45,001 bases of DNA from Bacillota bacterium (GCA_009780325.1 WRAF01000016.1:1-45001); one strand, 5' to 3'. Shown: positions 27,901-34,708, numbered from the stretch's first letter. A program made the numbers and translations. Notes: a model not told the origin generated them from the sequence alone.

Positions 27901-28563
27901 AATGGAAATTATGTGACTGGAGTTAGGATTACTTATAGAATGCTTTCTGACGGAACGCTTATGAGAAGAATTGCAAATCTTGATGTTAATAGAGAAGATC
28001 AAGGAAGAAATGAACCTGTAAGAGCGCGTGATCCTGAAACAGGAGAATATATTCGTGACCCTGAGACAGGTGACTATGTTTTTGTGATGGAATATAATCC
28101 TGAAACGGGAGAGTATGAGGTCGTATTAGAATGGGTATCAGATATCAATTATGGTCTTAGTGCGCCAATTAGACAAGGAAGTATATTTTTAGGATGGTGG
28201 GCAATTGAGGGAATCAGTTTTGATAATTTAATTGAAGCAAATGGTAAGCCTGGTATAGAAGTTGATGGGGTTATTTTAGAAGCAAGATGGAGTGATTTTA
28301 GGCATAATGAGTTTGTGTTTGATGCAAATGGCGGTACGTTTGCTTGGGGACTGGATGATCCTATCATGACTATAAATGCATATCAAATTTTCTGGTCGCC
28401 TACATTCAATATTATGGCGCCAGCAGGTTCTACTGGCTGGACTTTCTTAGGCTGGTATGATAATCCTAATTTTGAAGGAGAAAGAATTGTATTTGATGCT
28501 GATAATCCAATTTATTGCAATGACGGAACGAGAACAAGATTTTATGCTAGATGGGCAAATTAA
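24982..28563 (+). CDS. BspA-type LRR lipoprotein with rubredoxin-like cysteine insert
   Basis: 1193 residues. Lipoprotein-like signal with FSAC ending at Cys37 (Phe at -3 is unusual). A fibronectin-like module (about 45-190) is interrupted by a cysteine-rich stretch (95-140): CRICGWIYDGPLRDPATGE, then CEHC, Cys127 and CQIC, seven Cys in all. The first part reads like a rubredoxin knuckle. Then a BspA/TpLRR array (about 205-965), a short Asp-Pro-Glu-Thr-Gly-Glu-Tyr triple repeat near 1015-1040, and two InlB-type repeats ending in ARW. It is last in the operon, 75 nt after the double-vWA gene, with AGGAGAG before the ATG and a strong terminator behind. Probably displayed outside the membrane; the ligand is unknown. 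Confidence 0.88.
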   Translation: MKKINSLTKRKKIAKYFVCAFIAISMMMGMLVAFSACGGMQHLITPTDLEFDGPANVLSWSEVPYSTGGYQIRIIGGGEITTIDLDEYESYVYMCRICGWIYDGPLRDPATGESLVPHTCEHCVENCDSDLDNYLDCQICNPEESHFVRTQRRGTPNWVELPLLGSGTFHLSVRAITIDHRFFRDSEWSSPLEIYLARTSGMTYRRINNGTEYELTSIGTAGNNITVASYHNGLPVTSIGDSAFRSINRLNRIVLGSNIRRIGSHAFANAMLLEEVLLPHGLEFIGNNAFQANVSLSSIDIPNTVTHIGQHAFNGSGLVEVRLPPNLTSISSQLFSNALMLERVSGGARVETIGTLAFSGTVNLNHIELSSSLRNIERLAFQNSGITKIEIPHGINRIGRDAFTNARELNSISIPNSVTSIGIGAFRNTAIWNNSDTEYGLIYVDGWVVGGHDNTIEFATVSAGTRGIAETAFRTFTSLSDISLPDSLMHINSGAFGSTATADAASNTALWTSQAANLANHFIYADDWLIASTNSARLDITLRRGIVGIADGALRGHSHLTNIVYEGQGAGFNDPAIIPEGVRSIGDFAFSGAFIDSNRNEIFIGVTNSLRNYQRFMTINLPSTLRHIGESAFDSTSVRRAEVHELTEQTRIVYAGLIDFSIPENLESVGRFAFARMRSMTEITIPDTLTEIPEGIFFANRDLETVYIHDGITSIGAEAFSTTTGLKNFGVPENGIVEGVVIPNTVTHIGRRAFLGSGIEGVVLPNNITVIEDEVFRYSNIRYVDIFEGVTSIGYAAFMATDINTITLPSTLRIIGDRVFFHAIHLHTIHVPEGVTRIGDRVFQGSFRLHNVTLPSTLRTIGDFAFAQTQNMSSIVIPEGVTHIGRYSFFGNHQLQHISLPSTLLGIGEYAFANSNRLPSVTLGPNVQGIGPHAFWGTSNLTIYSSRSWRGDYWSVHWNSSLRPVVWDSIISENGNYVTGVRITYRMLSDGTLMRRIANLDVNREDQGRNEPVRARDPETGEYIRDPETGDYVFVMEYNPETGEYEVVLEWVSDINYGLSAPIRQGSIFLGWWAIEGISFDNLIEANGKPGIEVDGVILEARWSDFRHNEFVFDANGGTFAWGLDDPIMTINAYQIFWSPTFNIMAPAGSTGWTFLGWYDNPNFEGERIVFDADNPIYCNDGTRTRFYARWAN

Positions 28564-28569
28564 TTGAAT

Positions 28570-28614
28570 CAAAACAAAGGACATCTTTAAATTAAGAGGT
28601 GTCCTTTGTTTTAT
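28570..28614 (+). terminator. Terminator of the vWA/LRR operon
   Basis: 12-bp perfect stem AAACAAAGGACA (28572-28583) / TGTCCTTTGTTT (28600-28611), extendable with wobble pairs. Confidence 0.9.
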
Positions 28615-28836
28615 ATTGTAATTATATAGATAGAAATTGACTGTATCAAAAGAAGGTTGTGTGCTTAAGTTAGAGCTTAGCTAGCTTTAAAGTTTTTTTA
28701 AAAAAGAAAAATAATCATGTAACCCGATAGAGGCGGATTATAGGTTTTGGCATCTATTTTTTATGTGCCAGAAAAAACACATAGTAGGATAGGATAACCA
28801 AAAAAGCTGGCTTGTAAGGCAAAAAAAGGTGCAAGG

Positions 28837-28896
28837 TACAACACGTCCAAGTAGTCCGCAAGGCGCAAGGTCATAAAACTGCTTGGACGGTGTACA
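28837..28896 (+). repeat. Long hairpin with GCAAG core
   Basis: CGTCCAAGTAGT (28845-28856) pairs with ACTGCTTGGACG (28879-28890) through 12 bp with one wobble; GTACA (28837-28841) with TGTAC (28892-28896) closes it. The loop begins with CCGCAAGGCGCAAG (28857-28870), identical to 18232-18245. Confidence 0.65.
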
Positions 28897-28921
28897 CGAT
28901 GCAACAATTGTTTTTAATGTT

Positions 28922-29027
28922 GAGATTCTTTGCAGGATGACATAAAATTAGATTTTAAGCGAAGTAGTTTCTAGTGCTTGTTGAACAATTTTAAATTTTG
29001 CCATCCTGCAAAGGATTGCTTCTTTAT
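28922..29027. repeat. MITE-like inverted repeat, copy 5
   Basis: Ends GAGATTCTTTGCAGGATGAC and its imperfect complement (GCCATCCTGCAAAGGATTGC, about 29000-29019); interior related to copies 1 and 4. It abuts module C. Confidence 0.7.
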
Positions 29028-29121
29028 GCCATAGGAAAAATTGATTTATTTGAGAATGCTTGGAAGCCAAAAAAACCCGTGCAATGCAAGCACGGGTCGG
29101 GGCGACTAGCCCCTTTTTTTA
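29021..29121 (+). repeat. Double-hairpin module C
   Basis: About 100 nt nearly identical to module A (7986-8085), with the last 55 nt identical to B2. Same stems, same AATGCAA loop, T7 tail, same orientation. Confidence 0.8.
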
Positions 29122-29310
29122 TAAAAAGATGTTTTGTAATGTGTAATTCACTCAAGAAATATTCGTGAGTCTAGCGTGTCTAAAGTATCCCTTTTTTATC
29201 CTTATTATTTGTATAGAAATAGTATTTTTTTTTGACACGATCTTATGTGCCTAAAGGATACTTTTATTTTATATGAAAATCATTGTTCAAAAATAATAAA
29301 TTATATACTA

Positions 29311-29517
29311 TCAAAGATCTTCAAAGCCCAAAAGATAATCCGATGTGACCTCAAAAAAGTCACACAGTTTTTTAATTGTTTTTAGGTCTGGTTCATTTAT
29401 ACCTCTTTCATATTGACTAATAGTTCTATAATTAAAACCAATAGCTTTAGCAAGTTGCGCTTGAGTTAAGCCTTTTTCTTCTCTTAACTCTTTTATTCGT
29501 GGGATTATTTTCTCCAT
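29311..29517 (-). CDS. XRE-family HTH repressor
   Basis: 68 residues from the ATG at 29517. The helix-turn-helix covers about 6-60 (IKELREEKGLTQAQLAKAIG, then NYRTISQYERGINEPDLKTI), and the tail FFEVTSDYLLGFEDL is typical of short Cro/CI-type regulators. An upstream in-frame ATG (29559) would add 14 residues that lie over the operator-like palindromes, so the internal ATG before EKIIPRIKEL is preferred, although no good Shine-Dalgarno is seen for it. The gene is divergent from a small ORF, and two CCTTAAAATAAGG sites lie between them. It probably represses the neighbour and itself. Confidence 0.8.
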   Translation of the reverse strand: MEKIIPRIKELREEKGLTQAQLAKAIGFNYRTISQYERGINEPDLKTIKKLCDFFEVTSDYLLGFEDL

Positions 29518-29529
29518 AAAAATATTTTG

Positions 29530-29571
29530 CCTTAAAATAAGGAAAATTACTTGACGCACCTTAAAATAAGG
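29530..29571. promoter_or_regulatory. Two operator-like 13-bp palindromes
   Basis: CCTTAAAATAAGG occurs at 29530-29542 and 29559-29571, 29 nt apart (start to start). The second lies between the -35 and -10 boxes of the rightward promoter. Binding by the adjacent XRE protein is inferred. Confidence 0.65.
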
Positions 29572-29579
29572 AGTATAAT
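29551..29579 (+). promoter_or_regulatory. SigA-type promoter, leaderless arrangement
   Basis: TTGACG (29551-29556), 17 nt, TATAAT (29574-29579); the ATG at 29586 is at the expected transcription start. Confidence 0.75.
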
Positions 29580-29585
29580 ACCCAT

Positions 29586-29849
29586 ATGGAAAACAAAGAT
29601 AAAAGAGACATAATAGATGAATTGTACTTAACTAGTATGAGAATAGAGAATATATTTGATATAGCGGATATATTGGCTGCTAGATTGGATAATTTTAATG
29701 AGAGTCGGATGGTTGCAAACAGTATCATATTTAAGGACGTTATTTTATTGCAGCAAGCAGTTGATAATAGAGCAGGAGGAGAGTATTGCGGGGGTATTGT
29801 GATTTGCTTTAATCTAAATTTTGTCATCTTGTTATGGACCTATCCTTAA
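29586..29849 (+). CDS. Small protein under XRE control, unknown function
   Basis: 87 residues. The first 60 are charged and helical (IDELYLTSMRIENIFDIADILAARL is cut here to its theme: amphipathic helix). The last 25 are hydrophobic (GGIVICFNLNFVILLW) and unlike the rest; the DNA there contains TAAATTTTGTCATC, similar to an end of the MITE-like repeats, so the original C-terminus may have been replaced. No Shine-Dalgarno; the -10 box ends 6 nt before ATG, so the mRNA is probably leaderless. Its regulation by the divergent repressor is likely from the operator sites. No family recognised; it could be a small toxin-like or regulatory protein, but nothing proves that. Confidence 0.5.
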   Translation: MENKDKRDIIDELYLTSMRIENIFDIADILAARLDNFNESRMVANSIIFKDVILLQQAVDNRAGGEYCGGIVICFNLNFVILLWTYP

Positions 29850-29908
29850 AAAAATTTGTTATGCTATAATTATAAATTTATTTTGAAATATTGATATTTA
29901 TTTAATTT

Positions 29909-29939
29909 TGAATTATGGCAGAATAAAAAACACATACTA
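29909..29939 (+). promoter_or_regulatory. Sigma-G-type forespore promoter of gerA operon
   Basis: TGAATT (29909-29914), 18 nt, CATACTA (29933-29939). The -10 is a perfect match to the sigma-G/sigma-F consensus known from Bacillus, and gerA-type operons are known sigma-G targets. The ATG of gerA follows after 6 nt. Confidence 0.65.
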
Positions 29940-29945
29940 TCTTGT

Positions 29946-31364
29946 ATGGAGCGCCTTGATCAAATTTTGAAACTTATGGCTACTCCCGAAGCATTGAATG
30001 TTAGGGAGTTTTTGTTTTTAGATAAAAAAGCGGTTATTATCAATCATCCTGATATAACAGATTCTGAAGTTGTATTTAGGGCTGTTTTAGCAATGCAAAA
30101 TGCTAAGACTAGTGACCAAATAACATCTTTAAAACAAATCATTGATACTGTGCTTTTTTCGGCAGAAATTAAAGAGATAGAGGATGATGCATTAACAGAG
30201 ATTTTGCTTGGTGATGCGGTGATTATTGTTGACGGGATAAAAGGGTATTTGGTCATCTCAGCAAAAAAATGGGATAAAAGGGGAGTAAGTGAGCCTCTTA
30301 ATGAAACGGTAATTCGTGGTCCTAAAGAAGGATTTATTGAGGATTTTAAAACCAATATTTCTTTGCTGGCAAGACGCTTAAAGACTCCAGATTTATCAAT
30401 TGAGAAAATGAAAATAGGTTCTAGGGGCAATGTTAATATAGCTTTGTTATCTATCAAAGGCATTGTTTGTGATAAACTTCTTAGCCAAATTAGAGATAAA
30501 TTAAATAGCATTGATGTTGATAGTATTTTAGATAGTCATTATCTCTTACCATTATTAGAGCCGCATCCGCATGCTATGTTTAATCAAATCGGCATAACAG
30601 AAAAACCTGATGTTGCAGCAGCTCGCCTTTTAGAGGGTCGTATAGCTATTATAGTAGATGGGTCGCCTACAGTATTAACTTTGCCATTTCTTTTAATAGA
30701 AGACTTTCAAAGTCCAGAGGATTATTATTCTAGGTCAACATTTGCTACATTTATTAGACCTATTAGATTTCTTGCACTTATTCTAGCCATTATTTTGCCT
30801 GGATTATTTGTTGCGCTTCAAGTATTCCATCACAATATTTTGCCCTCCAATTTTTTAATAAACTTGCAAAATGCCACTAAAGCTATCCCGCTTAGACCGC
30901 TCCCTGAAATGCTGCTTTTATTGCTATTGTTTGAAATTATAAAAGAGGCAGTTCTTAGAATGCCAAGGGCCATCGCCATGGCAATAACTATTGTCACAGG
31001 TGTAGTGTTAGGTGAGGCGGCGCTGTCAAGCGGATTGTTTACTTCGCCTGGGTTATTAATTACTGCACTGTCTACCGTTGCATTATTTACTGTGCCAAAT
31101 CAAGTGCCTGTGACAAGTTTATTAAGACTGGTATTTGTAATATTAGGCGGATTATTTGGAATCTTTGGTTTAGTGATAGGCGGAGTATTTTTGCTTGTTA
31201 CACTAGTTAATTTTGATAGCTTTAATGCGCCATATCTAGCACCCATATCGCCGCTAATTTATCCAGACTTAAAAGATTCGTTTTATTTTGGCGGTACTGC
31301 TGAGTGCAAGACAAGACCTTATTCATTGCCAGGGAAAAATAAAACAAGAATGAAGGAGGATTAA
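29946..31364 (+). CDS. gerA: Spore germination receptor subunit A (GerA family)
   Basis: 472 residues. GerA-type receptor subunits sit in the inner spore membrane and take part in sensing germinants. N-terminal soluble domain (about 1-270) with the family blocks SEPLNETVIRGPKEGFIEDF (about 117-136), TNISLLARRLKTPDL and GRIAIIVDGSPTVLTLP plus FQSPEDYY (about 230-261). A membrane region of about five segments follows (275-450). Length is in the normal range. There is no Shine-Dalgarno, and the sigma-G-like -10 box ends 6 nt before the ATG, so the transcript may be leaderless. gerB follows after 6 nt. Which germinant it senses cannot be told. Confidence 0.93.
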   Translation: MERLDQILKLMATPEALNVREFLFLDKKAVIINHPDITDSEVVFRAVLAMQNAKTSDQITSLKQIIDTVLFSAEIKEIEDDALTEILLGDAVIIVDGIKGYLVISAKKWDKRGVSEPLNETVIRGPKEGFIEDFKTNISLLARRLKTPDLSIEKMKIGSRGNVNIALLSIKGIVCDKLLSQIRDKLNSIDVDSILDSHYLLPLLEPHPHAMFNQIGITEKPDVAAARLLEGRIAIIVDGSPTVLTLPFLLIEDFQSPEDYYSRSTFATFIRPIRFLALILAIILPGLFVALQVFHHNILPSNFLINLQNATKAIPLRPLPEMLLLLLLFEIIKEAVLRMPRAIAMAITIVTGVVLGEAALSSGLFTSPGLLITALSTVALFTVPNQVPVTSLLRLVFVILGGLFGIFGLVIGGVFLLVTLVNFDSFNAPYLAPISPLIYPDLKDSFYFGGTAECKTRPYSLPGKNKTRMKED

Positions 31365-31370
31365 ATTAGC

Positions 31371-32522
31371 GTGACAATTTCTGTTAAACAATTTTCGTTT
31401 TTGATATTTTTGACAATGATAGGGCAAAAGCTGATTATTTTGCCTGCTTTTTTGATGGCGAGCAGCGGTAGAGACGGTTATTTGACGCTGTTAGTTATGA
31501 TGCTTTTAGAGCTAATGATTGTTGCATTAATTATGCTGTCTATTAAAAGAACGGACAAAAGTTTTTTTGAGCTTTTAGATAAGGGGTTAGGGAAGACAGG
31601 AGGAAGAATTGTCGCAATAGTTATGCTAGTGGCTATGTTTGTTAAAATTTTGCTTGTAATAACGGTGATAAGAATATTCTTTAACTCTATATTTGAGCAA
31701 AATTTAAGAGATTGGTTATCTATTGCGGCTGTTTGTTTTTTAATGTTTTTTATTGCAAGTAAAAGTTTAAGAGGGATTGGAAGGATGGGAGAAATTATTT
31801 TTCCGTTATGTGTTTTTGCTAGCTTGGCTCTAATATTTTTATCTTTTAGAAATTTTAAGCCGCTAAATTTGCTGCCTGTTTTGCATAATGGATATTCATC
31901 TATTTTTTCTAGTTTATGGATATATCCTTTATGGTTTTTAGATATAGCTATAATGGTAATTTTTATTGGGCAGGTTAAGGGCAGAGTATTGGTTCAAGGC
32001 GGTGCGGGGGATAAAAAGCATTTGATGAAGGCAGGGCTTATTGCTGCTGGTGCGGCTGTTATATTGACTATGCTTTTATCGCTTGTTTTATTTATGAATT
32101 TTGGTGATGCAGCACATCTATTGGATTATAGAACTAATGTAAGCGGACTTATGCTGTTTTCAAGAGCAAGTTATAGATATGGGCGCTATGATATTCCGCT
32201 GTTTTGTTTGTTTATTTTATCACTGTTTATAGTATTGGGGTTATTTTTCTTTAGCTTCACAAGACATGTTTCTTATGTGATTAAGGCAAAAAATCATACG
32301 CTGGTTGCTGCTATTTGTGCAGCGGCAATATTTTTAATTTTATTAATATTTTTTAATTCAGAGCATACTTTATTTAGTTTCTCAATAAATTGGATTAGAT
32401 TTTTTGCACATTTTAACAATATAATAGTTCCTGTCTTAATATTAGTGCTGTCTATATTAATAAGCAAAAATTTGCATGAAAAACATAAATTAGAGCAAGT
32501 AAAATTACTCACGGAGGACTAG
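31371..32522 (+). CDS. gerB: Spore germination permease-like subunit B (GerB family)
   Basis: 383 residues with about ten hydrophobic segments over the whole length, the pattern of GerB proteins, which belong to the APC superfamily and form the germinant-binding membrane subunit of Ger receptors. The N-terminus (SVKQFSFLIFLTMIGQKLIILP) fits the family. The start is the GTG at 31371, preceded by AAGGAGG that overlaps the end of gerA (spacing about 11 nt). The stop codon is followed immediately by the gerC ATG, so the three are one operon. A basic loop near residues 205-220 (KGRVLVQGGAGDKKH) faces the cytoplasm. Confidence 0.9.
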   Translation: MTISVKQFSFLIFLTMIGQKLIILPAFLMASSGRDGYLTLLVMMLLELMIVALIMLSIKRTDKSFFELLDKGLGKTGGRIVAIVMLVAMFVKILLVITVIRIFFNSIFEQNLRDWLSIAAVCFLMFFIASKSLRGIGRMGEIIFPLCVFASLALIFLSFRNFKPLNLLPVLHNGYSSIFSSLWIYPLWFLDIAIMVIFIGQVKGRVLVQGGAGDKKHLMKAGLIAAGAAVILTMLLSLVLFMNFGDAAHLLDYRTNVSGLMLFSRASYRYGRYDIPLFCLFILSLFIVLGLFFFSFTRHVSYVIKAKNHTLVAAICAAAIFLILLIFFNSEHTLFSFSINWIRFFAHFNNIIVPVLILVLSILISKNLHEKHKLEQVKLLTED

Positions 32523-33797
32523 ATGAAAAAAAGAAAAGCTAAATTAAGATGGATAAAAATAGTTGTTGTGCTAGGACTTTTTCTTATGCTTTTATCTCCA
32601 CTTCCTGTATCTAGTCCTCAAATCCATATGAGTGCTTTAAGTCTTGCTATAGGTATAGACCATAGTGAGCATGGGGTAAAAGCGCTGGCACTGGTGTACC
32701 TGCCAATAGTTGGAGGAGGTCCGCTTTATGCAGGAGATGTTGTTGAAGCAGAAGGACAAAATATAGCCGAGGCATTAGAAAATATTAATATTCTGCTAGG
32801 CAGAAGAGTAGAATATATGCACTCAGGGATATTAGTTTTGGGCAAAGAGTATGCTCAAAATGGGGTAATAAATGAATTAGAGCATCTTGTTATAACAGGC
32901 ACTGTGTCTCCCACTATAAATATTGCACTTGCAACTACTGAAGATACTAGGGCGTTTTTAGAGGCTTTAAATGAGTATTCTAATCGTATGACGCTAACTA
33001 ACCTATTTAAATATACTGTTTCAGGTGCACTATCGCATTCAAATACATTATTAGATTTTATTAAAGAAACTCATTCTGCATCAGGTGCGTCTATGATGAG
33101 TGCATTTGAATTGAGCGGTGGAAGTGATGCTGGTGAGGGTGGGATAACTAATGAAGATGATGAAGAGGAAGAAATAGAAGAGGAGCATGAAAAGAAAGAA
33201 GAGTTTTCATACGATGTTGAGTCGGGTCCGTTTGGCCCGGGGATGGTGGCACCTACTGAATTAGACCCTATTGCATTGCAGTTTGGTGAAGGTAATGATA
33301 GAACATTAATAAAAGATGTGAATAATACAGCTATATTTAAAAGCGGCAAACTTGTTAATATTTGGACAGGTGAAGAGAGTAGAGGGATAGCATGGGTGGA
33401 TAAAAACACAACGGCGGCAATAGTTTTTTTAAGACAGACTCCGCTTAAAATGAACAGAAAAAAGGTGAGAGTTAAAACTAATATTGAGGGAGATAAAGCG
33501 ATATATAATTTAAGACTTGATATCAGATTTTCATTATCGGACTTAAGATTTATTAATAATGGACCGCTTTTAAGTGAAGAAGAGTTTAAAAAGATAGAAG
33601 AGGCAGCTAGTTTAAAAATAGAGAGTGAGATTAAAAGAGCATATTTGGCAAGCATTAGAGATGAAGCAGACGTGTTTTTAATACAAGATACTTTTTTTAG
33701 AAGAAACAATCGTGGATATGAGAGATTAAAAAAAGATGGATTTAATTTTCTAAATGACAGTGAATTTAATATTGAAGTGAAGGTGAGGATTAGCTAG
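32523..33797 (+). CDS. gerC: GerC-like germination receptor subunit without lipobox
   Basis: 424 residues. GerC subunits are normally lipoproteins of the spore inner membrane. The body fits: GIDHSEHGVKALAL (about 44-57), RRVEYMHSGILVLGKEYAQNG, a central variable region and a C-terminal domain with AASLKIESEIKRAY near 360-375. The N-terminus has a basic start and one hydrophobic segment (about 12-28) but no cysteine where the lipobox should be, so it is probably held by an uncleaved segment. A very acidic linker (EDDEEEEIEEEHEKKEE, about 211-227) separates the domains. GGAGG precedes the ATG, directly after gerB. Identification rests mainly on operon position and these motifs. Confidence 0.83.
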   Translation: MKKRKAKLRWIKIVVVLGLFLMLLSPLPVSSPQIHMSALSLAIGIDHSEHGVKALALVYLPIVGGGPLYAGDVVEAEGQNIAEALENINILLGRRVEYMHSGILVLGKEYAQNGVINELEHLVITGTVSPTINIALATTEDTRAFLEALNEYSNRMTLTNLFKYTVSGALSHSNTLLDFIKETHSASGASMMSAFELSGGSDAGEGGITNEDDEEEEIEEEHEKKEEFSYDVESGPFGPGMVAPTELDPIALQFGEGNDRTLIKDVNNTAIFKSGKLVNIWTGEESRGIAWVDKNTTAAIVFLRQTPLKMNRKKVRVKTNIEGDKAIYNLRLDIRFSLSDLRFINNGPLLSEEEFKKIEEAASLKIESEIKRAYLASIRDEADVFLIQDTFFRRNNRGYERLKKDGFNFLNDSEFNIEVKVRIS

Positions 33798-33819
33798 TAA
33801 TTTAGTTGTTAAAAATCGC

Positions 33820-33848
33820 TTGACACTGGTTAAAAAATATGCTATATT
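33820..33848 (+). promoter_or_regulatory. Promoter of RGG-rich protein gene
   Basis: TTGACA (33820-33825), 17 nt, TATATT (33843-33848). Confidence 0.7.
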
Positions 33849-33880
33849 AAGACCCTATTAAAAACTTTTAGGAGGGTCTT
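33849..33880 (+). promoter_or_regulatory. Inverted repeat covering the ribosome binding site
   Basis: AAGACCC (33849-33855) is complementary to GGGTCTT (33874-33880), and the latter overlaps the AGGAGGG ribosome binding site (33870-33876). If transcription starts early enough the stem would hide the site; with a usual start at about 33855 it would act only as DNA. Confidence 0.4.
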
Positions 33881-33883
33881 TTT

Positions 33884-34708
33884 ATGAGAGGCGGTTCAAG
33901 AGGAGGCATGGGCGGAGGAAGCAGAGGCGGTATGGGCGGCGGTTCACGTGGCGGCATGGGTGGCGGTTCAAGAGGAGGCATGGGCGGAGGAAGCCGCGGC
34001 GGTATGGGCGGCGGAAGTATGGGCGGCAGAGGTTCTGCTCCAAGCGGCGGCGGTATGGGCAGAGGACCTAGTCCAGCGCCAAGAGGAGGCATGGGCGGCG
34101 GTGCTAGAGGCGGCGGAAGAGCTCCAAGGCAGCCTAGACCTCCAAGACAATCTAGGGCAATGAGAAGAAATGCAAGAATGGGTGGTCCAGGGGGCAGACG
34201 AGGCAGACAAATGCAGCGTCGCAGAATGATGCGTAGGCGTCGTATGATGTGGGGCTTTGGACGTAGAAATCGTGTGTTTTGGGGAGTGCCTGGTTTTAGG
34301 CGCAGACAAAGTCTTTTAGGGTTAGGCTGTTCATTTTTTATGATGGGCTTTGTTGCTTTGATTATAGGAATAGCATTAATTGCAACAAATACCAGCGGCG
34401 GTGTTGTGCTTACGATAATAGGCGGTGGCATATTATTGTTTGGTATCATTATGACTATTGCATTGACAAGGGCATTAGGCAGGATGAGAAATAATAATGC
34501 GCATTTAATGCCGCAAGATAATTTTAATAACGGCATGAATATGAACAATGGCATGAATCAAGGCATGAACAACAATATGAACAATCAAAATTTTAATAAC
34601 AACATGAATAATATGCAGCAGCAAGCACCAAGAGCGGCAAATTGTCCTAATTGCGGCGCTCCTAATAATGGCAGCAGCATTTGTGAGTTTTGTAATACGG
34701 CATATTAA
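33884..34708 (+). CDS. RGG-repeat membrane protein with C-terminal zinc ribbon
   Basis: 274 residues in four parts: five tandem SRGGMGGG-type repeats and further Gly/Arg/Met-rich sequence (1-85); a very basic stretch (RRRMMRRRRMM, about 88-142); two membrane segments (about 146-168 and 173-195); an Asn/Met/Gln-rich low-complexity tail (about 205-245) and a zinc ribbon CPNC...CEFC at the end (about 254-272). RGG repeats bind RNA in other proteins, but no bacterial family with this combination is recognised. AGGAGGG is placed before the ATG. The opposite frames here are Pro/Ser-rich mirrors of the repeat. Function unknown; a membrane protein with nucleic-acid-binding ends is an inference. Confidence 0.72.
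   Translation: MRGGSRGGMGGGSRGGMGGGSRGGMGGGSRGGMGGGSRGGMGGGSMGGRGSAPSGGGMGRGPSPAPRGGMGGGARGGGRAPRQPRPPRQSRAMRRNARMGGPGGRRGRQMQRRRMMRRRRMMWGFGRRNRVFWGVPGFRRRQSLLGLGCSFFMMGFVALIIGIALIATNTSGGVVLTIIGGGILLFGIIMTIALTRALGRMRNNNAHLMPQDNFNNGMNMNNGMNQGMNNNMNNQNFNNNMNNMQQQAPRAANCPNCGAPNNGSSICEFCNTAY

Larger units (their letters stand above)
28564..29310. other. Intergenic region with long hairpin, MITE and module C
   Basis: 747 nt without a believable gene. It contains the operon terminator, a long hairpin (28837-28896), a MITE-like copy (28922-29027), double-hairpin module C (29021-29121) and, at 29176-29264, two inverted repeats in crossed order. Confidence 0.7.

Noticed and set aside
5618-29121. CRISPR repeats
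   Set aside because: The repeated units are single or in threes, carry long hairpins and lack regularly spaced unique spacers.
33868-34554. Long minus-strand Pro/Leu-rich ORF opposite the RGG protein
   Set aside because: It is the mirror of a Gly/Arg repeat region and lacks a start signal; codon pattern and zinc ribbon support the + strand.
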